Shown here: piece by piece, positions 47,614 to 60,254 of the stretch | Layout of the letters: every line of letters begins with the position of its first letter | Position numbering within the stretch: the stretch's first letter is position 1 | Source of the DNA: Rhyzopertha dominica | Lineage: Eukaryota; Arthropoda; Insecta; Coleoptera; Bostrichidae | Reading direction: 5' to 3' | NCBI GenBank assembly: GCA_025024175.1 | Contig: QCXZ01000137.1 | Location: 25,907,327 to 25,971,326, forward strand | DNA: 64,000 nt | Translations under genes and position numbers: made by a program | The notes under the pieces: model-generated | Databases searched by the model: none | What the model saw: the letters and a program-made list of their open reading frames with translations, nothing else | What the model was told of the DNA's origin: nothing

Positions 47614-48336
47614 TAGGGATGTTCGATACANCGCAAAATACCGGTACTGTGTACCGTATCGTACCGGTTATACAAGTATCGGTACAGTGCAATACCGTCT
47701 ATAAAAGTACCGGTACACGAAGTACCGGTACATAATATAAAGTACCTACGGGTAGTAGAGAGTAGACGTTGAGGATTTTGCTAGCAGTCCCGCAACCTGC
47801 ATTCCACCGTCGCAGCTTCGTCTAGTGCGCTTCGCGCAGAACTCCATATTTGCACTTAATATCCAAAGGTGGCAAACGCGAATTCTGGACATAGTTAAAA
47901 AATACAAGGCTCATCAAGTTAATGTTGATTTTTTTAAGAATTAGTTTATCTGAAGGAATTTCTTACAAAAGAGAATGATTTGTTCATGTTACCTTGTGGC
48001 AAAATTTATTATTTTTTTATTATTTATATTTTTTATAATCATCCATTTTCTGAATGCGTAATGAACATTAGAAGTAATCAATACATTTAAATACTATCCA
48101 TATGTACATGCAGAAGGGGTACATACTTAACATGATAAACGATTTGCTGGAGGGAGGAAAAGAGCAGATTTTTAATACAAGAGTGCAGCGGTACAAAAAA
48201 CCGCAAACAATCCAATACTTGTTAAAAAATGACAGTATCGTATTGTACTGTTTGCTAAAATACCGGTACAAAATATCGAGTATCGGTGGACAATGTACCG
48301 GTACCAAGAAATATTGGATTGTATTGCACATCCCTA
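47614..48336. mobile_element. non-autonomous hAT element
   Basis: It starts TAGGGATGTTCGATAC and ends in the inverse GTATTGCACATCCCTA, with perfect 8-bp duplications ATATAAAT at 47606-47613 and 48337-48344. An 8-bp duplication and a TAGGG terminus are hAT hallmarks. Both subterminal regions (47640-47760 and 48225-48310) are packed with the palindrome GTACCGGTAC and variants, probably transposase-binding repeats. The 723-bp interior encodes no transposase; overlapping frames of about 110 codons on both strands near 48068-48437 are side effects of the inverted repeats. Confidence 0.9.
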
Positions 48337-48389
48337 ATATAAATAAGTATATACAATTTGAAGGTAAAAATCTACAGTTCCTAACTAAA

Positions 48390-48600
48390 TGCAAAGATAA
48401 ACGTTACGTCATCAATGCTATTACGCGAGCAATATGACATGTCAATTTTAAGCTTAAACTTGGTATAGCTTGGTATTCATCCAGACTCAAGTCTTCATGG
48501 TTGCCAGGTATACCGGCTGGATGAATACCAAGCTATACCAAGTTTAAGCATAATGCTCGGGTAATAGCGGGTGATACGTTTTAGTACTATTGCAACTATG
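48390..48600. repeat. long inverted repeat (MITE-like)
   Basis: The inner arms, about 31 bp, CTTAAACTTGGTATAGCTTG... (48453-48483) and the inverse (48518-48548), are almost perfect. Outer arms GCTATTACGCGAGCA (48417-) and TGCTCGGGTAATAGC (48554-48568) extend the pairing, with weaker match further out to about 48390 and 48600. The loop includes GACTCAAGTC. It is probably a MITE lying just beyond the hAT. Confidence 0.75.
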
Positions 48601-48994
48601 CAGTTGCGTTGTGACATTTTGTACATGCACCAAGAACTTTAATACTTATACACGCACTACCAGTGAAAAACCAAGTGCTGATTTTGTACACTGATACCAA
48701 CTTAAACCAGTTCTACCAATCTCTGCGCATTGGCGCTGAGGGTATTTTACAATAGTAATGGGAATACGCCATTGATGACGTAACTTTCAGGTTCTGTGAA
48801 CATCGCTATAGGTACGAGTAGGTTGAATTCTGACTAATCCTAGAGACCTATATGCAATTCATTATTAAAAAAAGAAAAACAAGGACATTTATATACTTCT
48901 GTTTTATAAAAACATTAGATAAATATATTAACGTACCTGATTCACGGAACCACGAAATAAATTTGATCACCGTAATTTAAACTACATGAAATTC
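48601..48994. other. AT-rich, no gene seen
   Basis: It may hold further decayed LINE sequence left of 48995, but no motif can be read. Confidence 0.4.
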
Positions 48995-49101
48995 ATCTGC
49001 ATTTTTATCCAGCCGATCTAGACGATTCATGAAAAAAGTACGTTTCAAATCAAAAATGACATCTAGAACGAAACTAACTCGAGAGCTACCCCATTTAGGT
49101 C
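48995..49101 (-). pseudogene. LINE reverse transcriptase, distal piece after insertion
   Basis: The minus strand reads NGVALELVSF, then after a frameshift VLDVIFDLKRTFF and LDRLDKNAD. This matches the INGxxLxxVxSVRDLGVIFDxKLTF segment that follows NADKCQSMTF in Jockey-type ORF2. It continues the fragment at 49377-49751 once the hairpin element between them is removed. Confidence 0.7.
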
Positions 49102-49111
49102 ATAGATTGAT

Positions 49112-49366
49112 TAAAATGCATGTCTATGCTGTGCTGTCTGCACCGCAACCAACTGCAGATAGATCTATTTCGCTATCATTATAGCTCATCAGTGCATCAT
49201 CATGCTGTGGGAACCTGCTGTCAAATTGAAGTATGTAGGTGCATGCCAATTTGTCGGGCTACACGTCACTTCCTTTAGGAAGTAGATCCCATAATGACAG
49301 CTAGGTGGCTTTGTCATCATGTCAGTGTAATGCTGACAGATGGCATTGCCATCTAAATTCTTACAT
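49112..49366 (-). mobile_element. hairpin-element copy inserted in a LINE
   Basis: Read on the minus strand it begins ATGTAAGAATTTAGATGG, passes one arm of hairpin A, a loop with TACTTCCTAAAGGAAGTGACG, then hairpin-B sequence, and ends CATGCATTTTA. One arm each of hairpins A and B is missing, so it is the least palindromic copy. A 10-bp duplication ATAGATTGAT flanks it (49102-49111 and 49367-49376). The surrounding LINE frame resumes across one copy of the duplication. Confidence 0.85.
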
Positions 49367-49376
49367 ATAGATTGAT

Positions 49377-49751
49377 ATTCGTCAGCGTTAAGCATCCTGC
49401 CATTCTCCTGGTATCAGCCAATACGAGATCTTCCTGTAGGATTAATGGATCAATAGCATCAGAAACTTTCCTATAGATTTTTAAATCACGGTGACATGAA
49501 CTATTTATGAAAATCAAAAGCAATGGAGATCTGGAGGTACGAAATGTGAACCCTGGGGAAGTTCTTTTTTTACGTGACAAATTAGTTGTCAACCAGCATA
49601 GTACATTTCTTCCGACGCCATATTGTCTGAATTTGAATCCAAGGAGTTTGTGTTTCACCTTGTCAAAGATAGGGTATGTTTTGGTAGAAAAATAACATGC
49701 GTTCATCGAATTCAATTTGTCACTATTTGGCACGTCGCATATTTTACACAC
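49377..49751 (-). pseudogene. Jockey-type LINE reverse transcriptase fragment
   Basis: The minus strand reads FDKVKHKLLGFKFRQYGVG (motif A region FDxVNHxLLLxKLxxYG), NVLCWLTTNLSRKKR, LLLIFINSS, DLKIYRKVSDAIDPLILQEDL, and after a frameshift QENGRMLNADEYQS. The GVPQGS and FADD boxes are lost in internal deletions. It is the proximal part of the LINE whose distal piece lies at 48995-49101. It is related in type to, but distinct from, the fragment at 42205-42690. Confidence 0.85.
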
Positions 49752-51189
49752 ACGTTGCTATTTTTGCAGGGATGGTAGGCAAAGCATATATTATATGTTG
49801 TGTATTTTTTGGTGTTTTTAATTATAACTACTTTTAGAACTTTTGTAGTATCGAGTATAGGTACGAATAGTCGATTCACTTATACACTACAAAAAAATCT
49901 GGTCTGGTGTCCGCTAAGCCATATATCAGCAAAAGATGGCAAATATTAGTGCGTGTCAAACTTTTTTAGGAAAAAAATCGTTGGTCTAATCTCAATATTT
50001 CGATTTAAAAAATTGCTACTTCAAAAGTGCATGAAATATCTTGCAACATATTCTTACTTATTTACCCTTAAGCAATGACCACAACCGCTTTTCCTAGTTT
50101 TGTTTAGTATTAAATTAAACCGATATATCGACAGACCGCTGTTGCTCCTTTTTTTCCATCACTATCTGGACCTGTGCAACCAAGACAGGTGAGGAAGTAG
50201 TAGTAGTTGTCCTTTACATTACGACACGTAGTTTCAGAAAATTGCTACATTTAAATTAGAACAATTCCTAGTTATCCAATAATTAAACATTATTTATTAA
50301 AATGTAAATTCGCTGTATGTGCTTTTTTATCATCGTACCCGACGACTCTGCATATATCACAAACATACAAGTTTACTGCTGCATACTTTATGCTCTATCC
50401 TCATATAATATTCCAAGTTTACTGCTTCAGTTGATGTTCATTTGTTGCAGGGTATGGGCCGTGACTTATATAATAGTAATGCAGCCGCCTCATTTTTAAA
50501 AACCTTCTAGAATGTCCAATAAGCTTTCGGCAGCACCAAGGTAGTTCATTACGTAGCCTAACTAGCCTTTAATAATTAAACGCGCTGTCGCGGTTCAAAT
50601 AAGAATTAATTTAAAAATTGCTTCCCAGTATGCCGCTACTTTATTAAACATTTGACGGCGCTTCAATTAACATCTTATAAAGCAGCTAGGAGGTGCATTA
50701 CTTAGTAAAAATGGAAAATAAGTGGCGGTCTTGGCAGTTTTGTGTAAACGAAGTTAACTGTCTTAATCAGAAACAGTAGAGTTCATTGCCGCTGGAATCT
50801 TGCATACTTTTAACTATAGCGTTTTAAGGGCATTATTCATCTAGAATCNAGACAGCTGCTTAATATCAGTAAATTTTTGTTTCATATTTAGTTTCTTTAA
50901 TATTTGATAAATAGATTTCAGTGCAAAAATTGGTTTATTTNAGAAANGACTNAACGTTTTATGCTAATATTTGAACTAAACTAAAAATTTATGGAAAATT
51001 TGAAGATGCAGCAGTTAGTATACCAGACCAAATTAGATTTTTAAATCATGTAAATCGTGGGAAGAAGCCCGTTTTATTAGCATATGTAATTAGTACTTAC
51101 GCATGTTTATCAAATAGTTTCAAAATGCTTGCATGCAGAAAGTCAAGTTTATACTAGTAGATGATTCCGCTTTAGTTGGCCGCGGCGAT
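49752..51189. other. AT-rich stretch, no gene seen
   Basis: N bases occur at 50849, 50941, 50947 and 50952. No feature was recognised. Confidence 0.45.
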
Positions 51190-51264
51190 TTCTTCTTCGA
51201 TGACGTTTAGCGAGCATCTGCAAAGCTGAGTTCATCGTGGACGGAGTTGTCTCCGAGCGAACAC
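51190..51264 (-). repeat. remnant related to 56761-56830 (possible PLE terminal piece)
   Basis: It shares GCTGAGTTCATCGTGGAC and the following CTCCG-GCGAACAC with the block at 56793-56830. On the minus strand it continues into GCAGATGCTCGCTAAACGTC, resembling the CTGAAGATGC...GAAACGTC pattern of Penelope-like termini with its hairpin deleted. Confidence 0.4.
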
Positions 51265-53289
51265 CAACTTTTGTTTTGAAACAAAAATGCAACAAAAATG
51301 ATAAATCTAATCACAAAAATAAAATATTGATGTCACAACAATAATTCTAGTGTGGGAGTCGATAAGTTTAGTGAGAACAAATTGATCTATGATTGATCTA
51401 AGAGAAATCATATCCATGTAGGTAGTGTTATAGTCATATGTTTTTTAACGCTTTTTGGTCTTTAATCACCCAAATATAAAAAAATACCTGTAAGTGCATT
51501 CTCCACATGATGTAGCATCGATGCTACGTTTGCAGCTGTAGTTTTCCTTCTATGTCAGTCTGTGCAATGAAAGCGGTGAGCCTACAAGTGGTGTGGCATT
51601 TCGGGAATGACCTGCTATTGAGTGTGCATTGTAAGGTGACTTGACGGTGGTTCTTCTGCGGCCATCNACAATCGCAGTGAGTAATTGCAGTCACAAATCC
51701 TTGTCTCCCGAATTTACTTCAGGATGTCATACCCTGACAAATTATACTCCCAAACATTTGCCCTACGTGAGCTGAATAATNGCACTGCTATGACTGCTGC
51801 ATTTCGAAATGGGTAAGATGAAATTAATGGAATTGCTTGCCGGCATCCGTCCTCCCACCCACGGGATAAAATATACACCGTGCAAAAATGAATGTATACT
51901 GTTGGTATATATTTGTTTGGTTTAAAGCGTATGTAAGAATACATTTACAATTCTATGTGAGATCACAGTGGATTTCTATACACTTTTATTCAGTTTAGCG
52001 AATTTGTTAATATAAAAAAAACGTTACATATGTATTTATATTTATTTTTCCATTTATTAAACATAACACGTGAAAGTAAAATCACCAACTGATGTAATTT
52101 TAAATTTTTATATTTAGCTTAATTTGCTTGAAATAATGATAATAATAACTCTAATGTTTTCCAGTAGGTGTTTAGGTACAACGGGTTATTAAAATTGGTA
52201 AGATGAACCCGGTAACCATGACAACACCTTAAAGTTAGGTCTGTCATTGGGTTAGATTTTAATTCCAGAATTGATTTTAGCTTAAATGGAGAAAGGAAAA
52301 AGTGGCAACATCTTTTAGAAATACCGACAATTCAATGAGTATATCACACAAATATTTGCTGTCATGAGTTCGTGTTGTGCCCCAGTTACTAGCGTTCAAT
52401 TTGAGTTTGAATTTGATTTGTAATCTTTATGAATATATAATATTCACACTATTATTAGTAATCAAGACAATCCATTACCTAGTAGTTTATATAATTACTT
52501 TTTTATTTAAAAAACTACTTCTCTTCCACATTTGAGTTTCGTGGTATTGTTAAGAACAATGGAGTAATTATAAATATCAGGTGAATAGTAAAATTATATT
52601 TGTTCTTAGCCTTTTAATAAATATTTATTTTAGATTTGAGCTACACTTGAATTAAAATTTAAATTAGTGGTGGGCATTAATATCTTATGTAGAATTCGTT
52701 ACATCACTTATATTCTTCAAATAGTTAATAGTATGCAACATCATTACAAAGAGCCCCTATATATTTAGTGTGACCCAGGTAGGTAAGCTGAAGATAGTGA
52801 CTACGTACTTAATTTACAACTACATGTACTTCTTTTATTATATTATTGGTCCTTCTATTGTCTGTACAATTTCAACATATACGCTAATCTGAACATTATT
52901 TAATTAATATAGCATAGGTACCTAAGACAAGTGCAAGCATTTGTAGCAGTGGTATTTTTCATTTTGAAATATTTTCTTCAGAATATTTTTGACAAAAGAC
53001 AAATGTTGTTATATAATGACTCCTGATTAGAGTATGGAGGTGTTTTATTGGTATCGTACCAATTGTAGGTATCTAAATGGTGGATGTCTCATCACATTGC
53101 TGTATAGCCAGAATATCATATCTGCAAATTGGCTACAGTCAACATCTTTGTAAAAATAAGAACACCTAGTAATAATTGTTTTGTTTGAATAAACTTTGGT
53201 ACATATCAGATGTTTTCGAAAAAAAATGCTGTATACTGGAGTAAAATAAGTAAACCATTAATAACAGTCGAGAATTGGAAAGTCAAAGG
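51265..53289. other. AT-rich stretch, no gene seen
   Basis: N bases occur at 51667 and 51781. 51520-51700 is mildly GC-richer. No coding or RNA gene was recognised. Confidence 0.45.
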
Positions 53290-53460
53290 AAGTTATCGAC
53301 TCAATCAGATTTCGATTTCCTTCTGAGATATCTCATTTTAGGCTGCTTGTATAGCATCTCTAAGTGCCGCAAGAGCCTCTGGAGGATGGGGTAAATNTTG
53401 CAGTTTTCTACACATAATGTCCTAGGTGTGTTCTGCGGGTGAAAGGTTGGGAAATTTTTT
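53290..53460 (-). pseudogene. Tc1-type transposase C-terminal fragment
   Basis: The minus strand reads FPNLSPAEHT, stop, DIMCRKLQ, LPHPPEALAALRDAIQAA, stop, NEISQKEIE. It aligns with the Tc1 pattern SPDLSPIEHVWDxLGRR...P..LxELxxALxxEWxxIPQxEI, with both stops at expected Trp positions. The catalytic Glu of the box (A-E-H) is kept. Upstream sequence to about 53700 is probably more of the same transposase but is too decayed to read. Confidence 0.75.
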
Positions 53461-56400
53461 TGGTCGTAGGAGAAAATTACCCTTGTTTTGTTCTAAGCAA
53501 TAACTATGATTACATGTGTTTTTACTTAGATGGAATAGACAATGACATGTCATTTCTGGTTCAGCTATTCTGGTTTCTGTTCCACTACATCAGTCTGTAA
53601 CGCCGATGTTCAATGGTGACTAACATCAGCACCAGACGAGGACGGTATGGAAATAGGCCAAAACTTCTTATTCGATTGTAAACGGACCGCATCTTAATAG
53701 GTCTTCCATGTAATCGAATTTTGATTTTATGTAATCTCCTCCGGTGTCGAAGCAATCCCACTACATAACTGCATTCATATATTTATGCGCAATCGTTCCC
53801 ATTTCTGGTATATGTGGCAGTACAAAAATACTTCAAGAGTAATGTTCAAAACAAACTAACAATTTAACAACGCGGACACCAACACTAGTTGAATTTGCAG
53901 GTATGATGTATTCGTGTTTATGATCTGCCTATCGGATCCCTATAAACACATGAACAATATAAAAAAGGGCTCATATTATCTATTCCTATATTCAGTTTAT
54001 GACTATTATTGTGATAAAGAAACTGGCTCAGGTATATACCAAAAAGGCATATATTTATGATATCCAAAAGCCGCAGTTACATATTCTTAATTGTTTAAGA
54101 AGTTACAAAATAAATAACAGTGAACCAATCTAGCGAATGCTACTTGCCGACGTATCCGTATCAAACAAAAGACAGAAACGACTATAAAGGCAACTTTTTA
54201 ACCCGAGCTGTCCCATTCGCGGCAAAACTTTCACGCTTCCCGGAAAAGCAGAGGCGAGTGAGACACATCGTGTGTAAGGAATTGCACGCCGACGACATTG
54301 TTATGCATTAACCGCCGTTTTACGTGTTTGCGGAAGGATAAAGCATGTGTCTCTCCCCTTGTTTCGAAGCGAGGGCGTCCCCAGATATATAAAGAAATAT
54401 CTTTCGCCTTCGGGGAGTGAACAGTAAAAACTTATAAAGGATTCAATGGGGTTGGAGCGTCCACAAAAAGACGAGATAAATTTCACCGGATAGAGTCGAT
54501 TTTGATTGTACAGAATGAGTGTTGACGTGGATTCCATGACTGTGAGAACTGAAGTGCACATTGATGGTTTAATTTCAGTTATGCTGTATAATTTCCAATA
54601 AACTTACAATGATACTTTACAGATGACAGGTCCTCCACAGTTATAGCAAATTTTACTTTTATCCATGTTACCCAAAATAAACGATAACGTTTTTTATTCT
54701 TAATTGTAAGTGACGAAATAGCGGGGTTATATCTTTGGATTTGGTTGTGTCGGTATCTGATCATAATTTCGGCGTATAATAAGCTTCGGTGTATTATTGA
54801 GTCTATTACGACACAGATTTTATTTTCATTAAAGCAAGGATTCTGGGGGATTTTATAACACAAAGTAATCCTGTCAGATGACAAAAAAAGTCAACAAAAT
54901 TTAAACCTGGATTTTCAAACAAAATGGAACTTATTTATTATTTCGGAATGAACAACTACTGGATATGTAAATATTAGCGGCACAATTTTCAGGCGACTAA
55001 CTGCAAATCCTAGCATATTTTTCAGATTTTGTAGAACATTTGTTAAACTTGGAAATGTTCTTCAATAATTATTTCCTTCTAATTATGTGTCGTAAACTTT
55101 CCGTTTCGGTAGATAATAAATGAAGAATCTGTTAAACTTGAATATTTTTATCAGCATTATTCTTGGTCATCGGAACAGTTACATATATTGGATCGGCTAT
55201 ATGCATTGACTATTTCGTCGTTTCTTATGCATGTTATTTCATCCCGTCTGCAATCGCCACAATAATCGAAAATTACAGCAACTTGTAAAGAATAGCAAAT
55301 GCTATGAAAATTGAAATAAATTTTTGTCGCAAGAAATTCCTGGTCTGGAGCTTTATCAAGGAAATTTGAAGGATCTTAGACTTCTTATGTCGGCAACCTT
55401 TTTTCTTTGATAGGATGATTACTGTCACAAATTTGGATATTTACACATTTCTTTTGACATCTATTACTATCCTCAGCCTTCTCCGTTTTGAATAATTTTT
55501 CGAATTAGGTATTTCCATTCGTCGGACCGATCTGTAAATTTGTTGTATCTACTCTTTCAAGTTAGCTATTCCTTGTGCAACTGCATGCAACTCCGATGAG
55601 GTGCATGGAAAATATTTGTTTTTTGTTTTGTGAGCTTTATTGAAATATCTAGATATCTGTCTGTACTGGTTTGAAACCGAACGACAGATACCTACTGTAA
55701 AATTAGCTTTCAGTTTTTTCCTTAGTTTTTTCTATTGCTGATTTTTTGGCGATTTTCATTGTTTTAAATGTCATAACAACCGTAGGAATGATAACAGTGA
55801 CAATTAGTGCCAGTTTTGTAAAGCTCTTATCGTAAAAGGTTTTCCAACACTTGCCCATTAAAATCGGCCTTCGGCCTCCTTTTATCATATTTGTCCACAT
55901 GCGAGAAACTGTACCTAATGATACTTACATTTTAATATACATTGTAACGTCACCTTAAACGAGTTGTAGTGTTTTTATTCGAGCTTTCTACTAGTTTAGA
56001 ATTCAAACAGATCAACGCAAACTAAACGTTATCTTTTTCACACAATTTTAATTTAGTTTATTTTTGTTCGTTCGGCTACGGTTAGAAGGTTTTTGTTACT
56101 AATATATTAGAGATCTATGGTTATAACAGAATCCGAATCGTCGGCGTCGTCTGCAAATATTTGAAATGTGCAGGTGCTTTAGAAATTGTATTTCCTATTA
56201 CAAAATAAACAACAGTTAGACGCATCAGGTATGATAAATTAAGCCATATCAATTTGTTTAAAGTTCCCACATATGCTAACAGTAAGACACAAACAATGTT
56301 AATTACGCCTGTATACTTATTATACAGGTTAATATTTCCTAAAACGGCTGAAATCCCCTTGGCGCTAAGTAAAAGGGTCGCTATATACGATCCATTTCGG

Positions 56401-56760
56401 TTCCATAACACAAAGTAAATTTACTGTAAAGCCGTTTCGTAACGAGCCCCCGGGTTTTCCTCCCTCTACGAAATTTAGACGTTGTCGTAGAAGAGAATTA
56501 AAAGTCGTTTCATGCTGAAGTCTTCGGACGGGGATAATCGCATAAGTGGTTCTTAAGCTTGTTGTAAGCAAACTATGACGTCGCGTCGCGTAAGCTGACA
56601 CCAGCAAGACGATTTATGATGTTATCAACGGTTGCTCTTGCATTGCACATTACATAGGGTATATACAATTTGTAGATAAATCCAGTTCTTTTTGCTCCTG
56701 TTATATTGACTTAGTAGTTAGTAGTATAGCTATCACGCGTGTAAAATCCTTAGTGGCAGG
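53461..56760. other. no gene recognised
   Basis: 53461-53700 is the probable decayed front of the Tc1 remnant. 54150-54440 is less AT-rich and non-repetitive, with no protein similarity I can see on either strand. The rest is AT-rich. Frames up to about 100 codons on the minus strand (54301-54884, 56121-56607) are unrecognised. Confidence 0.35.
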
Positions 56761-56832
56761 TTTCATCCACTGCTGTGGTGAACATCTTCAGCGCTGAGTT
56801 CATCGTGGACGCAGGTTTCTCCGTGCGAACAC
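56761..56832 (-). repeat. hairpin motif related to 51190-51264 (possible PLE terminal piece)
   Basis: The minus strand gives GCTGAAGATG, then TTCACCAC-AGCA-GTGGATGAA as a stem-loop, then ACCTGCC. The order CTGAAGA, stem, GAAA resembles the hammerhead-like termini of Penelope-like elements, but the stem overlaps the GAAA and no stem I was found. The adjoining TCCACGATGAACTCAGC is shared with the 51.2-kb remnant. Confidence 0.4.
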
Positions 56833-58529
56833 AAAGTTTGATGATTAATCTAGCCCTAGAGATTATCATTGCATCAGTAGGCGAAACGTGTAGGAAGGAA
56901 AAGACGGGCTTTGATTATGACGGCTAGTTTAATCACTGTATACAGGTAGTATAAAAGCCATTACAGGACATTCTAGGTCAGTCATAATATAATAGCCGAC
57001 GCAACATCTATTGTGATGAACGGAAGTGGACATAATTCCACCAGTGATTGCAGCTAAAAACTGTAGGCATTTTTTGGTACATCATACATTTCTAAGCTTT
57101 TGTCAAAAGGAAGTGACATAGTTTTGGTTCTTTCATTGCTTAACTTGCACAGCAAACGATTGATATTCATTTTAGCATTCTTCTTTCGATGTACCTACAA
57201 TAAATATAAAATTGCTTTTCATGCTAGTTTATAACAGTATTATTTTGTGTTGATTTCGGATTGTTGAAAAATTTCTTCCTAATCGGTCTTGTTTCTACAT
57301 CGAAAGATATTCCATGATGGAAATATAAGTACTTAGTTGCTAGCCTAATTTATGTAGTGGGAATGTAATGTTAATGTTAAGGTATAACCAGGTACAGAAA
57401 GGTATCAGACATATTTTAGATTAATTAACACTTTCATATTGAAAAGTCCAGTTTCTACTCCTTGTATCAAGTCACCTGGCAATTATTATTTCATAGCAAC
57501 AGACAAATAAATTTAATATCCAGAAATTGTTATGATCTGTTTTAACATGTATATATTTTATATCTCAGTTTATTTTGGTATCAAATACCAAAATCCCTAT
57601 ATAACAACAAGATGCGTTTCAATGTATAGTTTCATTCTTTCTATTTATAAAGTCTACGTTGCTTTACATTTATAATGTATTTCAGTGTCAACACACTTGT
57701 AACTCCAACTCGATGCTTGCATTGCTACCCTTTTTGTCGTTATTTGAATTTGGTAATGGCTATACAATAATATTTGCTTTGAAAACAATAACACTGCATT
57801 GAACGTATAATCTAGTAGTCTGATGAAATGGACTGCTGACATCGTAGTTCAATTTTTGTTTTATCACTAATTTGTTAAAGACTATTTAAACATCTACAAA
57901 CCTATTTTAATACTAGCTGCATATGTTTCACTTTGTGTTATACAACTAGTTTGTTTAGAAAGTATGCAAAAAATGTACATTGTTAATGAAATTACTGTAG
58001 TTAGCTGTAGGTCTTGCGTTTCCTTCAAATAAATTGTGTTCGGGACCAAAAAAAGATTATAACTAGTTTTTCAAATAAATTTACATGCAAGCTGTCCGTA
58101 ATGTCAAATGCATGATCATTAGATCGTAACCCTAATTTACCTTGTATGGCAACGAATTGTAAAATTATATACAGTAATAACTCATGCTATTTCTGGTGAT
58201 GTAGGTATGATTCATTTGTTGATAATCATTTACGACAATCATGACGAAAACCAATTCCTGTTGTGATTCTCATGCATTCTATTTGCTTTTAAATGCTTTC
58301 GTTATATGAAAAGCTAAATAAGAATTGCATTCTAAATTAATCTGTACACTTACGCATGGTATACGGTAATTAGTATTGAACTAGATAGTTATCTTTAATG
58401 AAGCATAAAAATTTTGTGTAAAGTTTTGATACTATGCGATTTCATGCCGTAGCAAAATCAAGACAAACGCGTAATTTTATAGGATCGTTATGAGGAACCG
58501 GTTAGGTTATTGAGAATATGATATGTTGT
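56833..58529. other. AT-rich stretch, no gene seen
   Basis: No coding, RNA or repeat feature was recognised. Confidence 0.5.
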
Positions 58530-58730
58530 GTTTTATTATGATCTGCAGATAACACAAAAGCTCTTGACGAAATCGTTGAAGGCAATTCATTTATAAATAT
58601 GATAAAAAGAATGGGATCAAGGACAGATTCTTGTGGTACTTCGAGGTTAATTTTATGTCTACAAGTCCTGGCCTGATCAATAATTACAATTTGTTCCCTT
58701 TTCTCCTGATAAAAATGTATTCAAACTGAA
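58530..58730 (-). pseudogene. LINE reverse transcriptase fragment (GVPQGS region)
   Basis: One continuous minus-strand frame of about 60 codons reads FYQEKREQIVIIDQ, then KINLEVPQESVLDPILF, IIFINELPSTISSRAF and LSADHNK. It matches the Jockey-type order FLxxRxQxVxV...SGVPQGSVLGPLLFxxFINDLP...AxxFADDxK; both Gly of the PQGS/LGP box and the catalytic Asp-Asp are altered (PQES, LDP, ADH). This is a dead ORF2 scrap isolated in otherwise plain DNA. Confidence 0.8.
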
Positions 58731-60254
58731 AGCATCACTTGTTTATAAAGGATATCGTATACAAATGCAAATATCATTCAGTTTTTGTAGGTGGATCTTA
58801 TGCCATTTAAATAGAACCATTTAAATTTTTTTTGCATCTGAACTGAACTATAGGAAATAGTATAAAGTTGTATGAAAACGGCAATTTTTTTGTGACAGTA
58901 CAAAATAAGCAGCGTTCGTTATTATCGGATATTTGAGCTAGCTAACTAGATCGGCATTATATGTACTTATGCTATTCATGCAATGCTTAGATTTTAGATG
59001 TCACGATCGATTCATTAAGAAGTCGCGTACAACCCTGCCACCGCAATGGTATCATCCAGCCTTTCTACAACTTTTCAACAATTTGAACATATTAATATCA
59101 CAAACTAAGTATAATATGACATATATGTAGGATTGCTACGTAATCTGGACCATACTTCAACAATAATCTTAAAGGGCTTTATTTATTGTTTTATATCTAT
59201 ATAGTACCTGGTAATAGTTTGTTGCGACATCTTCAAAACACTAGTGTCAAATTTTTCTTCCTGCTTTAGAAAATGCCCCTCTTACAATAATTATTGTTTC
59301 CCGTTTCAACTGATGGTTTCGAAACGTTTTTTCGAACAATTTTTAGCATAGCTTCCTATTCCTATTATGTAAAAACATAATATTCCAGTCCTCTGCTTTG
59401 ATACAGTATATTTCTTTAGATTAAATATGCTACCAAATGCATGCACCCACTTGCAATTCTATAGCTACTTCTAACCCTTCAGAAAGACCCCCTCCCATCC
59501 ATTCACGAGTTTACTCCAACAGTTCCCCACATTAATTATATTTTCCGCTGCGCACGCTTTTCTACTAATTTAAATTTATCTTCCTTGCTGACTTGATTGG
59601 CCTACTTGAGATCCGTAGAATTTCCGCACGCCCTCATTTAAAAAACACGAAATACAAATTATCTGATCATAAAAGGGACAGATACCGACTGCATTCGTCA
59701 CGTAAATTAATTTAATGAAGCTTCCTGCTGCAACCGTACTCTGAGATACTTTTTTTCCAAATGCCGGAGTTAGGGTCGAATTTACGGACAGGCTACTTAG
59801 GCTGTAGCTTGTGGTCCCGCACCATTGTTTTCCGAGTGAAAAATGACCCTAGGTTAATTCTGTCTTTTAGGCGAAAAATTGTAGTATACTCTAAAAAACT
59901 TTCAAATAAGTAATTGCTTTAAACGTTTTTCTACAAACTAGCGAAAAACTTTCAGAATTGTTTATTTTTAGGTTAAAATTAGGAATATAGTCAAAAACGA
60001 TGTTAACTTTATACACAAAAAACTGCTCCAGGTATTATATTTCTATGTATTATGCATGAAAATGCAATACGTTTACTAGTATATTGTTACTACTGTTTTG
60101 TGTTAAATTAAAGAAAAAATATTTTTTTATAAATCGATCGTGTGAAAGTTACAGCATATATTATTTGAAAGCAGTCACTGTACATTGATTATACATATTT
60201 AATTCCTCTATTGCTTCCTATAAATATAACACTCGCATCCATTCCGATGTAAAT
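58731..60254. other. AT-rich stretch, no gene seen
   Basis: No feature was recognised. Confidence 0.5.

Noticed and set aside
48068..48437. Overlapping frames of 108 and 111 codons on opposite strands
   Set aside because: They lie in the non-coding hAT element and its edge and have no similarity; mirrored frames follow from inverted repeats.
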